Counted from the stretch's first letter, positions 29,349 to 38,232 are shown. The stretch is DNA of 64,000 nucleotides from Arthrobacter bambusae (GCF_030812595.1 NZ_JAUSSZ010000006.1:171870-235869), one strand, 5' to 3'. Notes: generated by a model not told the origin, from the sequence alone. Made by a program: numbers and translations.

Positions 29349-29927
29349 TTAGCGGGAATCCCCGACGAAGCATTTGCCGCTGGCCAACACGGGCAGGACC
29401 GACACGGAAACCTGGCCGTCCCTGATCTCGCCCATGACGCAGTCCTTGTCCAGTCTTGCCGCGGCCTCAATGGCGTCGACATCCAGTCCCGTCGGCGTCT
29501 TGCTCGCGGAAACCTCCACAGCGGACGCGGGGATGCCGGCCGAAATGAGTTGTGATCGCAGGACATCTTGTGCCGGTTTGGGGGTTGCGGCCGCGATGGT
29601 TTTGAGTACGGATTCCATAGTTTGCTTCAGTCCGGCAGTGCCCGCGGCCAGCGATGGCGATACCGATGCCGATGCCGATGCCGATGCCGATGCCGATGCC
29701 GATGCCGCAGCTGTTGGACCTCCAGCGTTGGGTGCGACAGCGGGAGGGCTGGTGGCCGCGCCTGGCGACGCAAACGGTGAAACCGGCGCGCTTCCTGATA
29801 CGACGGGCGAAGGTGCCGTGCAGCCAGTCATCACTCCGGCTACGAGTAATGGCACTGCAAGCAGCAAACCCGGGCGTCCGGCCGCATAACGGCGTCCTGT
29901 TGGTTTTCGCGGCGTTCCCCTGCTCAT
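29349..29927 (-). CDS. Putative lipoprotein with Ser-Ala repeat linker
   Basis: A 192-residue exported protein. A Lys/Arg N-terminus and hydrophobic stretch end in a lipobox-like VMTGC with Cys36, so lipid anchoring is likely. A Pro/Ala/Ser linker with a run of alternating Ser-Ala (about residues 75-92), encoded by a hexanucleotide repeat, connects to a C-terminal domain of about 95 residues. That domain holds two cysteines (DKDCVMGEIRDG and SGKCFVGD) that may pair. The function of the domain is unknown. The start ATG is preceded only by GGCCGGGTG. It lies between ettA and an ssb gene. Confidence 0.7.
   Translation of the reverse strand: MSRGTPRKPTGRRYAAGRPGLLLAVPLLVAGVMTGCTAPSPVVSGSAPVSPFASPGAATSPPAVAPNAGGPTAAASASASASASASASVSPSLAAGTAGLKQTMESVLKTIAAATPKPAQDVLRSQLISAGIPASAVEVSASKTPTGLDVDAIEAAARLDKDCVMGEIRDGQVSVSVLPVLASGKCFVGDSR
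29653..29706. repeat. Hexanucleotide microsatellite (GATGCC)
   Basis: Nine consecutive 6-bp units: two imperfect (GATGGC, GATACC) then seven perfect GATGCC (29665-29706). In the coding frame it encodes Ser-Ala dipeptides. Unit changes would keep the frame and alter only linker length. Confidence 0.95.
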
Positions 29928-30091
29928 CACCCGGCCATTCTGCCATGCGGCGCACTGCTTACCGCGCCGCACGGCGTCCGCTGATGTCCGCGGGCGTCCG
30001 CGGCGTCCGCCGCATGGGCTGTTCGAGGCGCCGGCACCGTTTCATGTCTGGCGCTATTTCGAGGCTGACGACATTTCATACTTGGCGCCAT

Positions 30092-30658
30092 TCATACCGC
30101 TGCGTCCACGAGTTCTCCGGTGGCAGTATCAACGAGAACAGGTTCTTCGCCTTCTCCGGCCGAAAGAAGGACTCCCCGCGAGGCAGCGACATTGCCGTCC
30201 TCGTCGTCGTGGGGGCCGTCTTCACTGTCTTCATCCGCAGAGGGCCACGGGTTCTCCGGCTCCGCCTCAGGGGCCGCAGGCGTGCTTTGCAGGCTGGTGC
30301 TACCGGAGGTCCGGATGAAGTTCGCCGAACCCCACATGAGATCGTGCCCCACCGCCTCGGCGACGATTTCGGCAGCGTGGTAGAACTTGCCGTCGTGTTC
30401 CCATTGCCTCAACTTGAGCTTCCCCACCACGATGACACGCTGGCCTTTCTTGACGCTGCATCCAATGTTTCCCGCGAGATGCCTGAACGCCTGGACGCTG
30501 AACCAGTTGGTGTTGCCGTCCACCCAGACATTGTTGGCGCGGTCGAATTTGCGCTCCGTGGAACCCAGCCGGAACGAGGCTGTCCCCGTCCCGCCCGGGG
30601 TCGTCGAACTTTTAGGTTCCGAGGCAACGAATCCCCGGACGGTGATGATGTCATTCAT
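30092..30658 (-). CDS. ssb: Single-stranded DNA-binding protein paralogue
   Basis: OB-fold protein of 188 residues. The OB core MNDIITVRGFVASEP, NTNWFSVQAFRHLAGNIG and KKGQRVIVVGKLKLRQWEHDGK is clear. The linker is acidic (DEDSEDGPHDDEDG), and the C-terminus ends LVDAAV, lacking the conserved DDDIPF-type tip that recruits partner proteins. It is therefore probably a secondary SSB, such as one used in competence or stress, not the replicative copy beside rpsF. AGGACC precedes the ATG. Confidence 0.88.
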   Translation of the reverse strand: MNDIITVRGFVASEPKSSTTPGGTGTASFRLGSTERKFDRANNVWVDGNTNWFSVQAFRHLAGNIGCSVKKGQRVIVVGKLKLRQWEHDGKFYHAAEIVAEAVGHDLMWGSANFIRTSGSTSLQSTPAAPEAEPENPWPSADEDSEDGPHDDEDGNVAASRGVLLSAGEGEEPVLVDTATGELVDAAV

Positions 30659-30876
30659 GGTCTGGTCCTAACGTGAGTTGAGCTGCCTGTCTGGCACTTT
30701 CAGCTTCACGTGCCGCACGGATCTGCGGCAGTATCCAGTTCGTCTATGTGGACAGCCGGCCCTAAAGGCCGCCTGTGGCGGAATAGTCACCGTCCAGACG
30801 GAGCTGACTACACAGGCCGCTGCCGCAAGGTAAACTCTTGATGGCGCCCCAGCTGCGTGCTGTGCGTGCGTCGCCT

Positions 30877-30949
30877 GCCTCGGTAGCTCAGAGGATAGAG
30901 CAGGAGCCTTCTAATCTCTTGGTCGGGGGTTCGATTCCCTCCCGGGGCA
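30877..30949 (+). tRNA. tRNA-Arg (anticodon TCT)
   Basis: Acceptor GCCTCGG/CCGGGGC (one G-U pair), D arm GCTCAGAGGATAGAGC, anticodon loop CTTCTAA and T arm GGGGGTTCGATTCCCTC. Discriminator A, no encoded CCA. The last pair of the anticodon stem is C31-U39, a mismatch. Confidence 0.92.
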
Positions 30950-30952
30950 CTA

Positions 30953-30995
30953 AAAGGCGGCCCTGACCTGCGGAAACGCTGGTCAGGGCCGCTTT
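30953..30995 (+). terminator. Terminator after tRNA-Arg
   Basis: AAAGGCGGCCCTGACC (30953-30968) pairs with GGTCAGGGCCGCTTT (30981-30995) with one bulge; GGTTTTC follows. Confidence 0.88.
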
Positions 30996-31034
30996 GGTTT
31001 TCGTGAGGCCGTAAAGACCCGTGGCCAACCCGGT

Positions 31035-32666
31035 TCAGGACCTAGGCTTGAGCCTCGAAATCCCGCGACGGGGGCGGAAGAGCACATGCGTCTTCTTGTC
31101 GAAGAACACCAAGTAGGCAATGAAGGAAACTCCTATGGCTATGGCCACTCCGCGCACCACCGCGAGGGGGATCCACTGAAAGACACTCAACTGGTCCGTG
31201 AGTCCAATGAGCACGAAGAAGGCCGTCAAATAGAAAACCGTCCGGAGCTGGGCGCCGTCCGCGATTCCCGTCACGGTAAAGAACACCAGCAACCACAGCA
31301 TGTACCAGGGCTGAATGACCGGCGCGAGGACCACGACGGCGGCGAAGGCCCAAGCCATCCGACGAACCACGGTCTTGTTGAAGGCGCGTTCGTCGTCGAT
31401 GGGTGCGGGCAAGCCGATGCCACGACCGGGCGTCCGTACGGCGAGCCACACGATGGCGAGCGCCGAAACCGCAGTTCCGGCAGTCTGGATAACGTCCGAG
31501 ACGGGAACGCCGGGACCGCCGAAAAGTCCGACGACGAATCCCGACAGGTGGGCCAGCAAGCCAACCGGCGCGTACCAACTCCATACAGCGCCAGGAGTCT
31601 GCAGTGCACCTAGCCAGCCAAATCCCAGGCCGTTCACGAATCCTGCGACGGCCATGAGCCCGAGGGACAAGCCGAGCGTAACCGTCCAGCAGATCATCCG
31701 ACGGCCCCATCCGGCACGGGAACCGGCCCACAGCAATCCGGCGAAAGGCAAGGCAATCAAAGTAATCGGCTTGATGGCTATCGAGGCAGTGATGAGCAAG
31801 ATTCCAAGCACTGGCCGTTTAACCGAGGCGAAGTACACCCCGGCAACTACCAGGCCCAGCATTAGCGAGTCGTTGTGGGCACTTGCAATGAAGTTGATCA
31901 GGAGCGCCGGGTTGAGGACCCCCAGCCAGAGCGCCCTGTCCGGGTTCACGCCGTGGAGTGCTGCCAAGCGGGGAACGTACGCGGCGAGAAGAACAACCCC
32001 GGCCAGCCCCGCGAGACGGAAGGGAATCAGGGCAACTTCGGGGAATCCCGCGTCGGAGATTCCTGTACTCACCCACACAGTGCCCTGTTCGATCCACAGC
32101 CACAGCGGACCGTAGGGTGTTGGCGCTTCGGTCCACAATTTGTCGGGCCCGAGTGAAAAGTAGTTGCTCAGGGCGGAGATGCCGTTGGTATAAGGATCCA
32201 GGCCTTGAACCATGAGCCGGCCTTGGCCGATGTAGGCATAGGCGTCCCTGCTCAGCAAGGGGAGGCTGAACATCATCGGCACTACCCACATCCACAATGC
32301 CCGCCGGAGCACAGGCCGTGAGGACGAGTTCCATCCGCCGATCCGCTGGGCAAGGCGCAGCCATGAGCGAAGAAGAAGGAGCGCACCGACGCAGAGCATC
32401 ACGGTGCAGAGGATCACCCCGACCGGTGAAGTCCTGGCCATGATGAAGAGGGGCGTGCGGATAAGGGAGCTGCTGGTTGTTGCCATCCAGCCGACCCCGA
32501 CGGATCCTGCCACCATGAGCAAGGAACCGATGAATCCCTGGAGAATTGCCGTCCTTGCGGCCTTGGCGATTACAGTGCGGTGGGCCGGGGCATTGGAGCC
32601 GTCAAGCGCCTCTGGATGAGTCAACGAACTCCCCACCTCACGCTCACGAAACTTCGACGTCACCAT
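31035..32666 (-). CDS. MptB-like polyprenol-phosphomannose-dependent mannosyltransferase (copy A)
   Basis: Integral membrane GT-C glycosyltransferase of 543 residues with about 12-13 hydrophobic segments. The family is alpha-1,6-mannosyltransferase MptB, which builds the lipomannan core from a polyprenyl-phosphate mannose donor on the outer face. The first loop has SRDAYAYIGQGRLMVQGLDPY with the catalytic-type Asp, and INFIASAHNDSLM and SIAIKPITL follow. The ATG has AGGA 9 nt upstream. It is divergent from the GT87 pair and pairs with copy B across it. Confidence 0.9.
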   Translation of the reverse strand: MVTSKFREREVGSSLTHPEALDGSNAPAHRTVIAKAARTAILQGFIGSLLMVAGSVGVGWMATTSSSLIRTPLFIMARTSPVGVILCTVMLCVGALLLLRSWLRLAQRIGGWNSSSRPVLRRALWMWVVPMMFSLPLLSRDAYAYIGQGRLMVQGLDPYTNGISALSNYFSLGPDKLWTEAPTPYGPLWLWIEQGTVWVSTGISDAGFPEVALIPFRLAGLAGVVLLAAYVPRLAALHGVNPDRALWLGVLNPALLINFIASAHNDSLMLGLVVAGVYFASVKRPVLGILLITASIAIKPITLIALPFAGLLWAGSRAGWGRRMICWTVTLGLSLGLMAVAGFVNGLGFGWLGALQTPGAVWSWYAPVGLLAHLSGFVVGLFGGPGVPVSDVIQTAGTAVSALAIVWLAVRTPGRGIGLPAPIDDERAFNKTVVRRMAWAFAAVVVLAPVIQPWYMLWLLVFFTVTGIADGAQLRTVFYLTAFFVLIGLTDQLSVFQWIPLAVVRGVAIAIGVSFIAYLVFFDKKTHVLFRPRRGISRLKPRS

Positions 32667-32974
32667 CAAACAAAATCCTGTCCGGTTCCCTGCCGCGCCC
32701 GGGCCAAAGTGGCACAGCCGGCTGCCATGGATTATTGCAACTGTAGCATCGCCACCCGCAGCTTCCCCGGGGCCGGTCCGGGCCGCGGTCTGTCCGCGAA
32801 AGTGGCCTGGGATAGGATGAACTGGGCTCTGGTTTGATGCCGAAGACCCACAGCCACAATGGTTCCGCATGAAATTCAGCATGAAATTCCGTGGAACCGA
32901 TGTTGTCTGGAGCGGCTCCGGCCGTTACGGCTTGCGGCACCCTTCGACAACAACTACCTAACAAGGATCCTCCC
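32667..32974. promoter_or_regulatory. Divergent promoter region of the mannosyltransferase locus
   Basis: 308 bp without a gene. It holds a rightward TAGGAT (about 32814-32819) and two direct copies of GCATGAAATTC at 32867-32877 and 32879-32889, a 12-bp period that could bind a regulator. AAGGA at 32963-32967 is the ribosome site of the first GT87 gene. Confidence 0.5.
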
Positions 32975-34288
32975 ATTTCCACGGACTCATTCTTCAGTGC
33001 GCTCACGCGATTCCGCCGTCGGGTTCTTCCCTCTCCGGCGGAGGAAAAGCTCAACTCCCCGAAGGGCCTGCTTGCAGCTTTCGTCGTAGTGCACTTGGTC
33101 TTCCTCGTGTTCGCATTGACCGTTTCCCTGCGCGGCGAGGCCTTCAGTGACACCTTCATCTACCGGGACTGGACCTCTGCCGGTTTCCGGGATGAGAACC
33201 TCAGCGGAGGGCCCAGCCCTTGGGTCTACCCCGTTCTCGCCCTGGTGCCGATGGCCATCGCGGGCCTGGCTGGCCCCGGTCCGTTCTTCTTTCTCTGGGT
33301 GCTCATGATCACCGTGCTCGACGGCGTCGCCCTCGCCAAGCTCACGGGCTGGGGACGCCGTCGGGAGGCTATTCCGGCGGCATGGTGGTGGCTGGTCTTC
33401 ATCCTCATCATGGGCTCGCTGGGATTCGCCCGGGTGGATGGCTTTACGGCGCCCATTGTGCTGATCGCCTTGGCGTACGGCGTGTCGCAGCCTTTCGTCG
33501 CCTCGCTCCTTCTGAGCGTTGCCACCTGGATGAAGGTCTGGCCGGCAGCGGTCATGCTTTCCTTGTTCACGGTGGTCAAGCAGAGGACCAAGGTAGTTGC
33601 GGCCGGAATCCTGACCAGCGTTTTGGTGGTCGCCCTCACGGCGGCCGTGGGTCAGCTTCCCAAGCTCCTCAACTTCCTGACCCAGCAAGGCGATCGTGGC
33701 ATGCAGTTGGAGGCCACCTTCACTACTCCTTGGTTGTGGCTCTCGGTCCTCCACGTGGGTGACTCGAGAATGTACATGAACACGGACATCAACTCGATGC
33801 AGGTGGATGGCCCGGGCACTACCCTCATGTCCTTCTTGATGCAGCCGCTTCTTGTCCTGGCCGCAATCCTGGTGGCCGCGCTGACATTCTGGGCCCTTCA
33901 TAACGGCAAGCGAAGCGGCGGCTCAGACCGCACCGAGCTGTTGTTGGCGGGATCCCTCACCATGGCCACGGCTTTCGTGGTCTTCAACAAGGTCGGCTCT
34001 CCCCAGTTCATGGTCTGGCTGGCCCCGGCTGTCGCCGTCGGGCTCGCCCACAGCTGGAAGGAATGGCGGGTTCCCGCAACGATGCTCATCGCCATCGCTG
34101 TGGCCACATATTTCATCTACCCGCTCTTCTACGACGCCCTGAGCCACAACAACCCGTGGATGGCATTGGTCCTGACCATTCGAAACGTCCTGCTGGTGAT
34201 TTTGTTCTGCTGGTCCGTGCGCCGCCTGTACCTTTTGGGCAAGAAGACCCCGGCCGCTGAACCGGCCGCCGCTGCCAAGGAGTCCTGA
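32975..34288 (+). CDS. GT87 (DUF2029) family mannosyltransferase-like protein A, probable AUU start
   Basis: Polytopic membrane GT-C enzyme, about 437 residues. FSDTFIYRDW holds the loop Asp expected for GT87 enzymes such as PimE, which add alpha-1,2 mannose from a polyprenyl donor. WPAAVMLSLFTVVKQR and NKVGSPQFMVWLAPA are family motifs. The start is placed at ATT 32975: AAGGA lies 7 nt before it and the tandem paralogue has the same arrangement. In-frame GTG 32891 and ATG 32900 have no ribosome site. The last codons contain the ribosome site of the next gene. Confidence 0.8.
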   Translation: MSTDSFFSALTRFRRRVLPSPAEEKLNSPKGLLAAFVVVHLVFLVFALTVSLRGEAFSDTFIYRDWTSAGFRDENLSGGPSPWVYPVLALVPMAIAGLAGPGPFFFLWVLMITVLDGVALAKLTGWGRRREAIPAAWWWLVFILIMGSLGFARVDGFTAPIVLIALAYGVSQPFVASLLLSVATWMKVWPAAVMLSLFTVVKQRTKVVAAGILTSVLVVALTAAVGQLPKLLNFLTQQGDRGMQLEATFTTPWLWLSVLHVGDSRMYMNTDINSMQVDGPGTTLMSFLMQPLLVLAAILVAALTFWALHNGKRSGGSDRTELLLAGSLTMATAFVVFNKVGSPQFMVWLAPAVAVGLAHSWKEWRVPATMLIAIAVATYFIYPLFYDALSHNNPWMALVLTIRNVLLVILFCWSVRRLYLLGKKTPAAEPAAAAKES

Positions 34289-34289
34289 A

Positions 34290-35576
34290 ATTTCCGTTCG
34301 ATTCTTTGACGGGCTGGCCCGCGTGCGCGACGCCGCCCTGCCGCCTGCCGCCGTCGCTTGGTTCGGCCGTCCGTCCAGCGTTTGGTGGGGTTTCGCCGCC
34401 GTCCATGTGTACTTCCTCGGCTGGATGGCGAGTTTCTTCATGTCCGGAAACACCTTCAGCGACACTGAGCAATACCGCCAGTGGGCCATGGCCGGCTACA
34501 ACCCCGCGGATCTCCATGGGGCAATCAGCCCTTGGGTATATCCGGTGCTCGCCCAGATTCCGATCTTCCTGGCAGGCATCGCCGGCCCAGGGCCATACCT
34601 GCTGGTATGGACGTTGATCATCACTGCGCTCAATGCCGCCGGTTTGTTCATCCTGACCCGGGGCCCGCGCAGGGCAACGGGGATTGCCCCGGCGTGGTGG
34701 TGGCTGTTCTTTACCGTTTTCATGGGCTACCTCAGCTTCGCCCGCGTGGAGGGCATTACGGCGCCGATCGTGTTGGTCGCACTGCTGTATGCCGCCACCC
34801 GGCCCGTGGCGGCCGGCATCCTCCTCAGCATCGCCACGTGGATCAAAGTCTGGCCGGCCGCCGTTCTGGTGCCCATCGTCATCGCAAGCCGCCGCAGGCT
34901 GCGGATCATCGCCTGCGGCGTCGCTGTGACTGCGATCGTCGCGTTGGGCACCTACCTTTCGGGGGGCCTCCCGCATATCCTGGACTTTTTGACCAACCAG
35001 GGCGAGCGCGGCATGCAACTGGAAGCCACGTTCTCAACGCCGTGGGTCTGGTTGAGCGTGCTCAACATCGCCGGCTCGAAGATCGCGGACAACGTCGCCA
35101 TCAACTCCACGGAGGTATACGGGCCGGGTGCCAACGTGGCGGCATTCATGATGCAGCCGCTCTTTGTGCTTGCCGCCGTCGCGGGCTCCGCCCTTTTGCT
35201 TTGGGCGCTAAGGCGCGGTGCTGAACCGGAAGAGTTGTTCCTCGAGGGCGCCCTCATGATGACCACCGCGTTCATCGTGTTCAACAAGGTGGGATCGCCG
35301 CAATTCATCATCTGGCTTGCCCCGGTTGTGGTAGCCGGGCTGACCCACGATTGGAATCGTTGGCGCGTTCCTGCCGCCCTCCTGATGGGGATCGCCATGA
35401 CGACTTTTGTGATCTACCCGCTGTTCTACACGCCGCTGATCCACGCCAACCCCGTGATGGCGGCAGTGCTCACCACACGGAACGTGCTTCTGGTTGTCCT
35501 GCTCTGGTGGTCCGTGCAGCGGACGCAGGAACTGGGCCGCAGGTCCAGGGCGAAAACCGCTATTCAGAGCGCCTGA
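34290..35576 (+). CDS. GT87 (DUF2029) family mannosyltransferase-like protein B, probable AUU start
   Basis: Paralogue of the gene before it, 428 residues from ATT. FSDTEQYRQWAMAGY, SPWVYPVLAQIP, WPAAVLVPIVI and NKVGSPQFIIWLAP align with copy A along the whole length. The two N-termini align without gaps from FF (5-6 residues after ATT) to the first helix, upstream of the only alternative start, GTG 34323. AAGGAG is 7 nt before the ATT, inside the end of copy A, so the two are coupled. Its 3' end overlaps the convergent MptB-like copy B by 17 bp. Confidence 0.8.
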   Translation: MSVRFFDGLARVRDAALPPAAVAWFGRPSSVWWGFAAVHVYFLGWMASFFMSGNTFSDTEQYRQWAMAGYNPADLHGAISPWVYPVLAQIPIFLAGIAGPGPYLLVWTLIITALNAAGLFILTRGPRRATGIAPAWWWLFFTVFMGYLSFARVEGITAPIVLVALLYAATRPVAAGILLSIATWIKVWPAAVLVPIVIASRRRLRIIACGVAVTAIVALGTYLSGGLPHILDFLTNQGERGMQLEATFSTPWVWLSVLNIAGSKIADNVAINSTEVYGPGANVAAFMMQPLFVLAAVAGSALLLWALRRGAEPEELFLEGALMMTTAFIVFNKVGSPQFIIWLAPVVVAGLTHDWNRWRVPAALLMGIAMTTFVIYPLFYTPLIHANPVMAAVLTTRNVLLVVLLWWSVQRTQELGRRSRAKTAIQSA

Positions 35577-37185
35577 GCCGCTGCTCGAGCCTGCGGAGCA
35601 GCTGCGCAGGGCTTGATTGGATCAGCAGTCTGCGCGTGTGAATGTCCAAGAACATCAGATAGACAGTGAATCCCACGGCCACCAGGAAGGACAGGGAGGA
35701 AACTTTGACGTTGAGTTCCACGAAGGACAGCACCGAAATCTGATCCTGCGCGCCGAACGCCACGAAAAAAGTGACGGCGACATAGAGGGACTTGATCTGC
35801 CAGTCGTCCCGGATTCCCGTGACCGCGAGCAGCGGGATGAACCACAGAATGTACCACGGCTGGATGATCGGGGAAAGCATGACGACGGCGGCGAACGCCA
35901 GTGCCGCCCGTCGCACGAGCCGTGAATAGTCGCCCCTGAACATCAGAAGCACCACGAGCCCGATTCCGGCCCACTTCATGAGGCTCCGGAGTCCCGTGGC
36001 CATAGTGGACCCCGGCAGGCCCAGGAGATTGGCGACCATCTCGACCTGCTGCCCCAGGAAACCCGACGGCGAATATCCCGTGTATCCAGGTGTCGGATCA
36101 AGGATGGCCCAGACCCATCCAAAGCCAAGGTTGTAGGGAATTCCGCTGACCGCCAGGACGGCGAAGCTGATGCCCGCCGTCGCGCCCCAGAACAAGAACC
36201 GGCGGGCCCAACTCGCAGCAGGACCGGCCCACATGAGGCCCACGAACGGCAAGAGAAGGACCGTGATCGGCTTGATGCCGATGGAAGCCGTGACCAATAG
36301 AAGCCCGGCGATGTGGCGCCTGGTGGCCGCAAAGTACATTCCAGCCACCGCCAGGCCCACCATAAGGGCATCATTGTGGGCGCTCGCGACGAAGCTGATG
36401 AGAAAGAGCGGGTTGGCAACTGCGATCCACAGCGCGCGGCCGGGATTGATGCCGTGGAGTTCGGCGAGCCTTGGAACGTACACCACGCAAAGCAGCACGC
36501 CCATGGTGGCCAAAACGCGAAAGAGCAAAACGGAAAAATCAGGTTGGGCGTCGGTGATGCCCACTACCCACCGGGCGAGCCACAGGAAGTAGGGTCCGTA
36601 CGGTGTCTTGGCTTCAGCCCAGGCAGGATCGGCGCCGAGGGAAAACCAGTTGCTGAGCGTGGAGATGCCTGCCGTGTAGGGGTTCTGGCCTTCCAGCACG
36701 AGCCTGCCCTGGCCGGTGTAGGCATACACATCGCGCGAATAGATGGGCACGGCGAACATCAGGGGTGCAGCCCATGCCGCAACGGCGGCTACCACCGACC
36801 TCAGCGAGCCCGGCCCCCAGTCCTTGAGCCTTTGCCCGAGCCTCAACCATGACCTCACCAAAAGCATGGCCCCCGCAGTCAGCAGGATGGTGGAGGTGGT
36901 CACGCCCCAGCCCTCTGTGCGCAGGGCGATGACAAGAGGGTGCCTGAACATCGGCGAACCGTTGGCGATCCAGCCGGCGCCGATCGAGCCGACGAAGATC
37001 ATCAAGGATCCGAAGAATCCTTGCCATATTGCCACGTAGGCCTTGACCGGGCCGGGGATTCCAACGCCGAGGTGCGTGGCATTCGGGGAATAGAGAGCTG
37101 CGACGGCCTTCTCCGACGGCGCCGCGGGTTCCTTTGCTTCATCCCGGCTATTTGAGGTGCCCACGCCCGTTCCGCCTGCCGTCAT
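35560..37185 (-). CDS. MptB-like polyprenol-phosphomannose-dependent mannosyltransferase (copy B)
   Basis: 541 residues, paralogue of copy A. SRDVYAYTGQGRLVLEGQNPY, SFVASAHNDALMVG and ASIGIKPITVL align motif for motif, and a charged N-terminal head of about 45 residues precedes the first helix. GGAAGA lies 4 nt before the ATG. The last 17 bp overlap the end of GT87 copy B on the other strand, and no terminator separates them. The four genes probably make one lipomannan-type glycolipid or polymer. Confidence 0.9.
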   Translation of the reverse strand: MTAGGTGVGTSNSRDEAKEPAAPSEKAVAALYSPNATHLGVGIPGPVKAYVAIWQGFFGSLMIFVGSIGAGWIANGSPMFRHPLVIALRTEGWGVTTSTILLTAGAMLLVRSWLRLGQRLKDWGPGSLRSVVAAVAAWAAPLMFAVPIYSRDVYAYTGQGRLVLEGQNPYTAGISTLSNWFSLGADPAWAEAKTPYGPYFLWLARWVVGITDAQPDFSVLLFRVLATMGVLLCVVYVPRLAELHGINPGRALWIAVANPLFLISFVASAHNDALMVGLAVAGMYFAATRRHIAGLLLVTASIGIKPITVLLLPFVGLMWAGPAASWARRFLFWGATAGISFAVLAVSGIPYNLGFGWVWAILDPTPGYTGYSPSGFLGQQVEMVANLLGLPGSTMATGLRSLMKWAGIGLVVLLMFRGDYSRLVRRAALAFAAVVMLSPIIQPWYILWFIPLLAVTGIRDDWQIKSLYVAVTFFVAFGAQDQISVLSFVELNVKVSSLSFLVAVGFTVYLMFLDIHTRRLLIQSSPAQLLRRLEQRLRRSE

Positions 37186-37323
37186 GATCTTCCGTCCCTA
37201 CCTACATTGGTCCAGCTCATCGATGCAGGCAACCACCGCTCGACAACGGCCCAGTTTACCAGCCACCATATGCCGCAGGCGCGGATTGGAGCGTCCCGCC
37301 ACCCCTCGCGTGCGCCCGAACGG

Positions 37324-37329
37324 TAGGCT
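37324..37329 (+). promoter_or_regulatory. Leaderless promoter (-10) of orn
   Basis: TAGGCT is 6 nt before the GTG start at 37336, with no room for a ribosome site. Confidence 0.6.
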
Positions 37330-37335
37330 GGGCGG

Positions 37336-37962
37336 GTGCCTATTACTAATGAACGCATCGTCTGGATCGACTGTGAGATGACCGGCCTCGATCTGGAGAA
37401 CGACGCCCTGATCGAGGTTGCGGCCTTGGTCACAGACTCGGAACTCAACATCCTGGGTGATGGCGTGGACGTCGTCATCAAACCGGAAGATGCCGCGCTT
37501 GAACAGATGAACGACTTTGTCCGCGACATGCACACCCGTTCGAAGCTCCTGGACGAGCTCCCCCACGGCAAGACCATGGCGGAAGCCGAAGCAATAGTCC
37601 TCGAGTACATCGAGAAGTGGGTACCCGATCCGAAGAAGGCACCGCTGGGTGGCAACTCGGTCGGAACTGACCGGATGTTCCTCGCGCGGGATATGCCCAA
37701 CATCGTCGAGCACCTCCACTACCGGGTCATCGACGTCAGCACCATCAAGGAACTCTCGCGCCGATGGTTTCCCCGCGCCTATTTCCAGTCGCCGGCCAAA
37801 CATGGCGGCCACCGCGCGCTCGGAGACATCAGGGACTCCATCGACGAACTGCGCTACTACCGCGAGGCCGTGTTCGTCCCGGCTCCAGGGCCTGATACTG
37901 CAACGGCGCAGAAGATTTCCAAGCAGATTGCTGCCGGTCCCGGAACGCCGGCGAACACGTGA
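37336..37962 (+). CDS. orn: Oligoribonuclease
   Basis: DEDDh 3'-5' exoribonuclease that degrades 2-5 nt RNA ends, including pGpG. The 208-residue protein has ExoI WIDCEMTGLD, ExoII GGNSVGTDRMFL and ExoIII HRALGDIRDSIDEL with the catalytic His and Asp. The GTG start gives the canonical VPITNERIVWIDCEMTG. It is likely leaderless, and its C-terminal extension of about 20 residues is longer than in E. coli. Confidence 0.96.
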   Translation: MPITNERIVWIDCEMTGLDLENDALIEVAALVTDSELNILGDGVDVVIKPEDAALEQMNDFVRDMHTRSKLLDELPHGKTMAEAEAIVLEYIEKWVPDPKKAPLGGNSVGTDRMFLARDMPNIVEHLHYRVIDVSTIKELSRRWFPRAYFQSPAKHGGHRALGDIRDSIDELRYYREAVFVPAPGPDTATAQKISKQIAAGPGTPANT

Positions 37963-38091
37963 TCTGCGGCACCTTTTCCGGAAATTTCATCCAAACGGTC
38001 AAAAGTGGCAATAGCACCCCCCAAGACGGGGTATAGTTTTTGTCGTTGCCTTCGCAGCTGGCGGGTCATTCCTGAAGCATAGAAGGCGCAT

Positions 38092-38165
38092 GGTGGGCGT
38101 AGCTCAGTTGGCAGAGCGCCTGGTTGTGGTCCAGGAGGTCGCGGGTTCAACCCCCGTCGCTCACC
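38092..38165 (+). tRNA. tRNA-His (anticodon GTG)
   Basis: Acceptor GTGGGCG/CGCTCAC plus the extra G at -1 pairing with C73, the hallmark of tRNA-His. D arm GCTCAGTTGGCAGAGC, anticodon loop TTGTGGT on CCTGG/CCAGG, and T arm GCGGGTTCAACCCCCGT. CCA is not encoded. Confidence 0.95.
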
Positions 38166-38200
38166 CTCACGAGATCGGCAGCAGTTTGTCGATCGCCGCC

Positions 38201-38232
38201 AAAGGCCGTACTGGTTATCCAGTGCGGCCTTT
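38201..38232 (+). terminator. Terminator after tRNA-His
   Basis: AAAGGCCGTACTGG (38201-38214) pairs with CCAGTGCGGCCTTT (38219-38232), one U-G pair and a 4-nt loop, then GCTTTG. Confidence 0.82.

Noticed and set aside
30020..30090. Imperfect TTTCAT...GGCGC direct repeat behind ssb
   Set aside because: Only about 15 of 20 positions match; could be chance.
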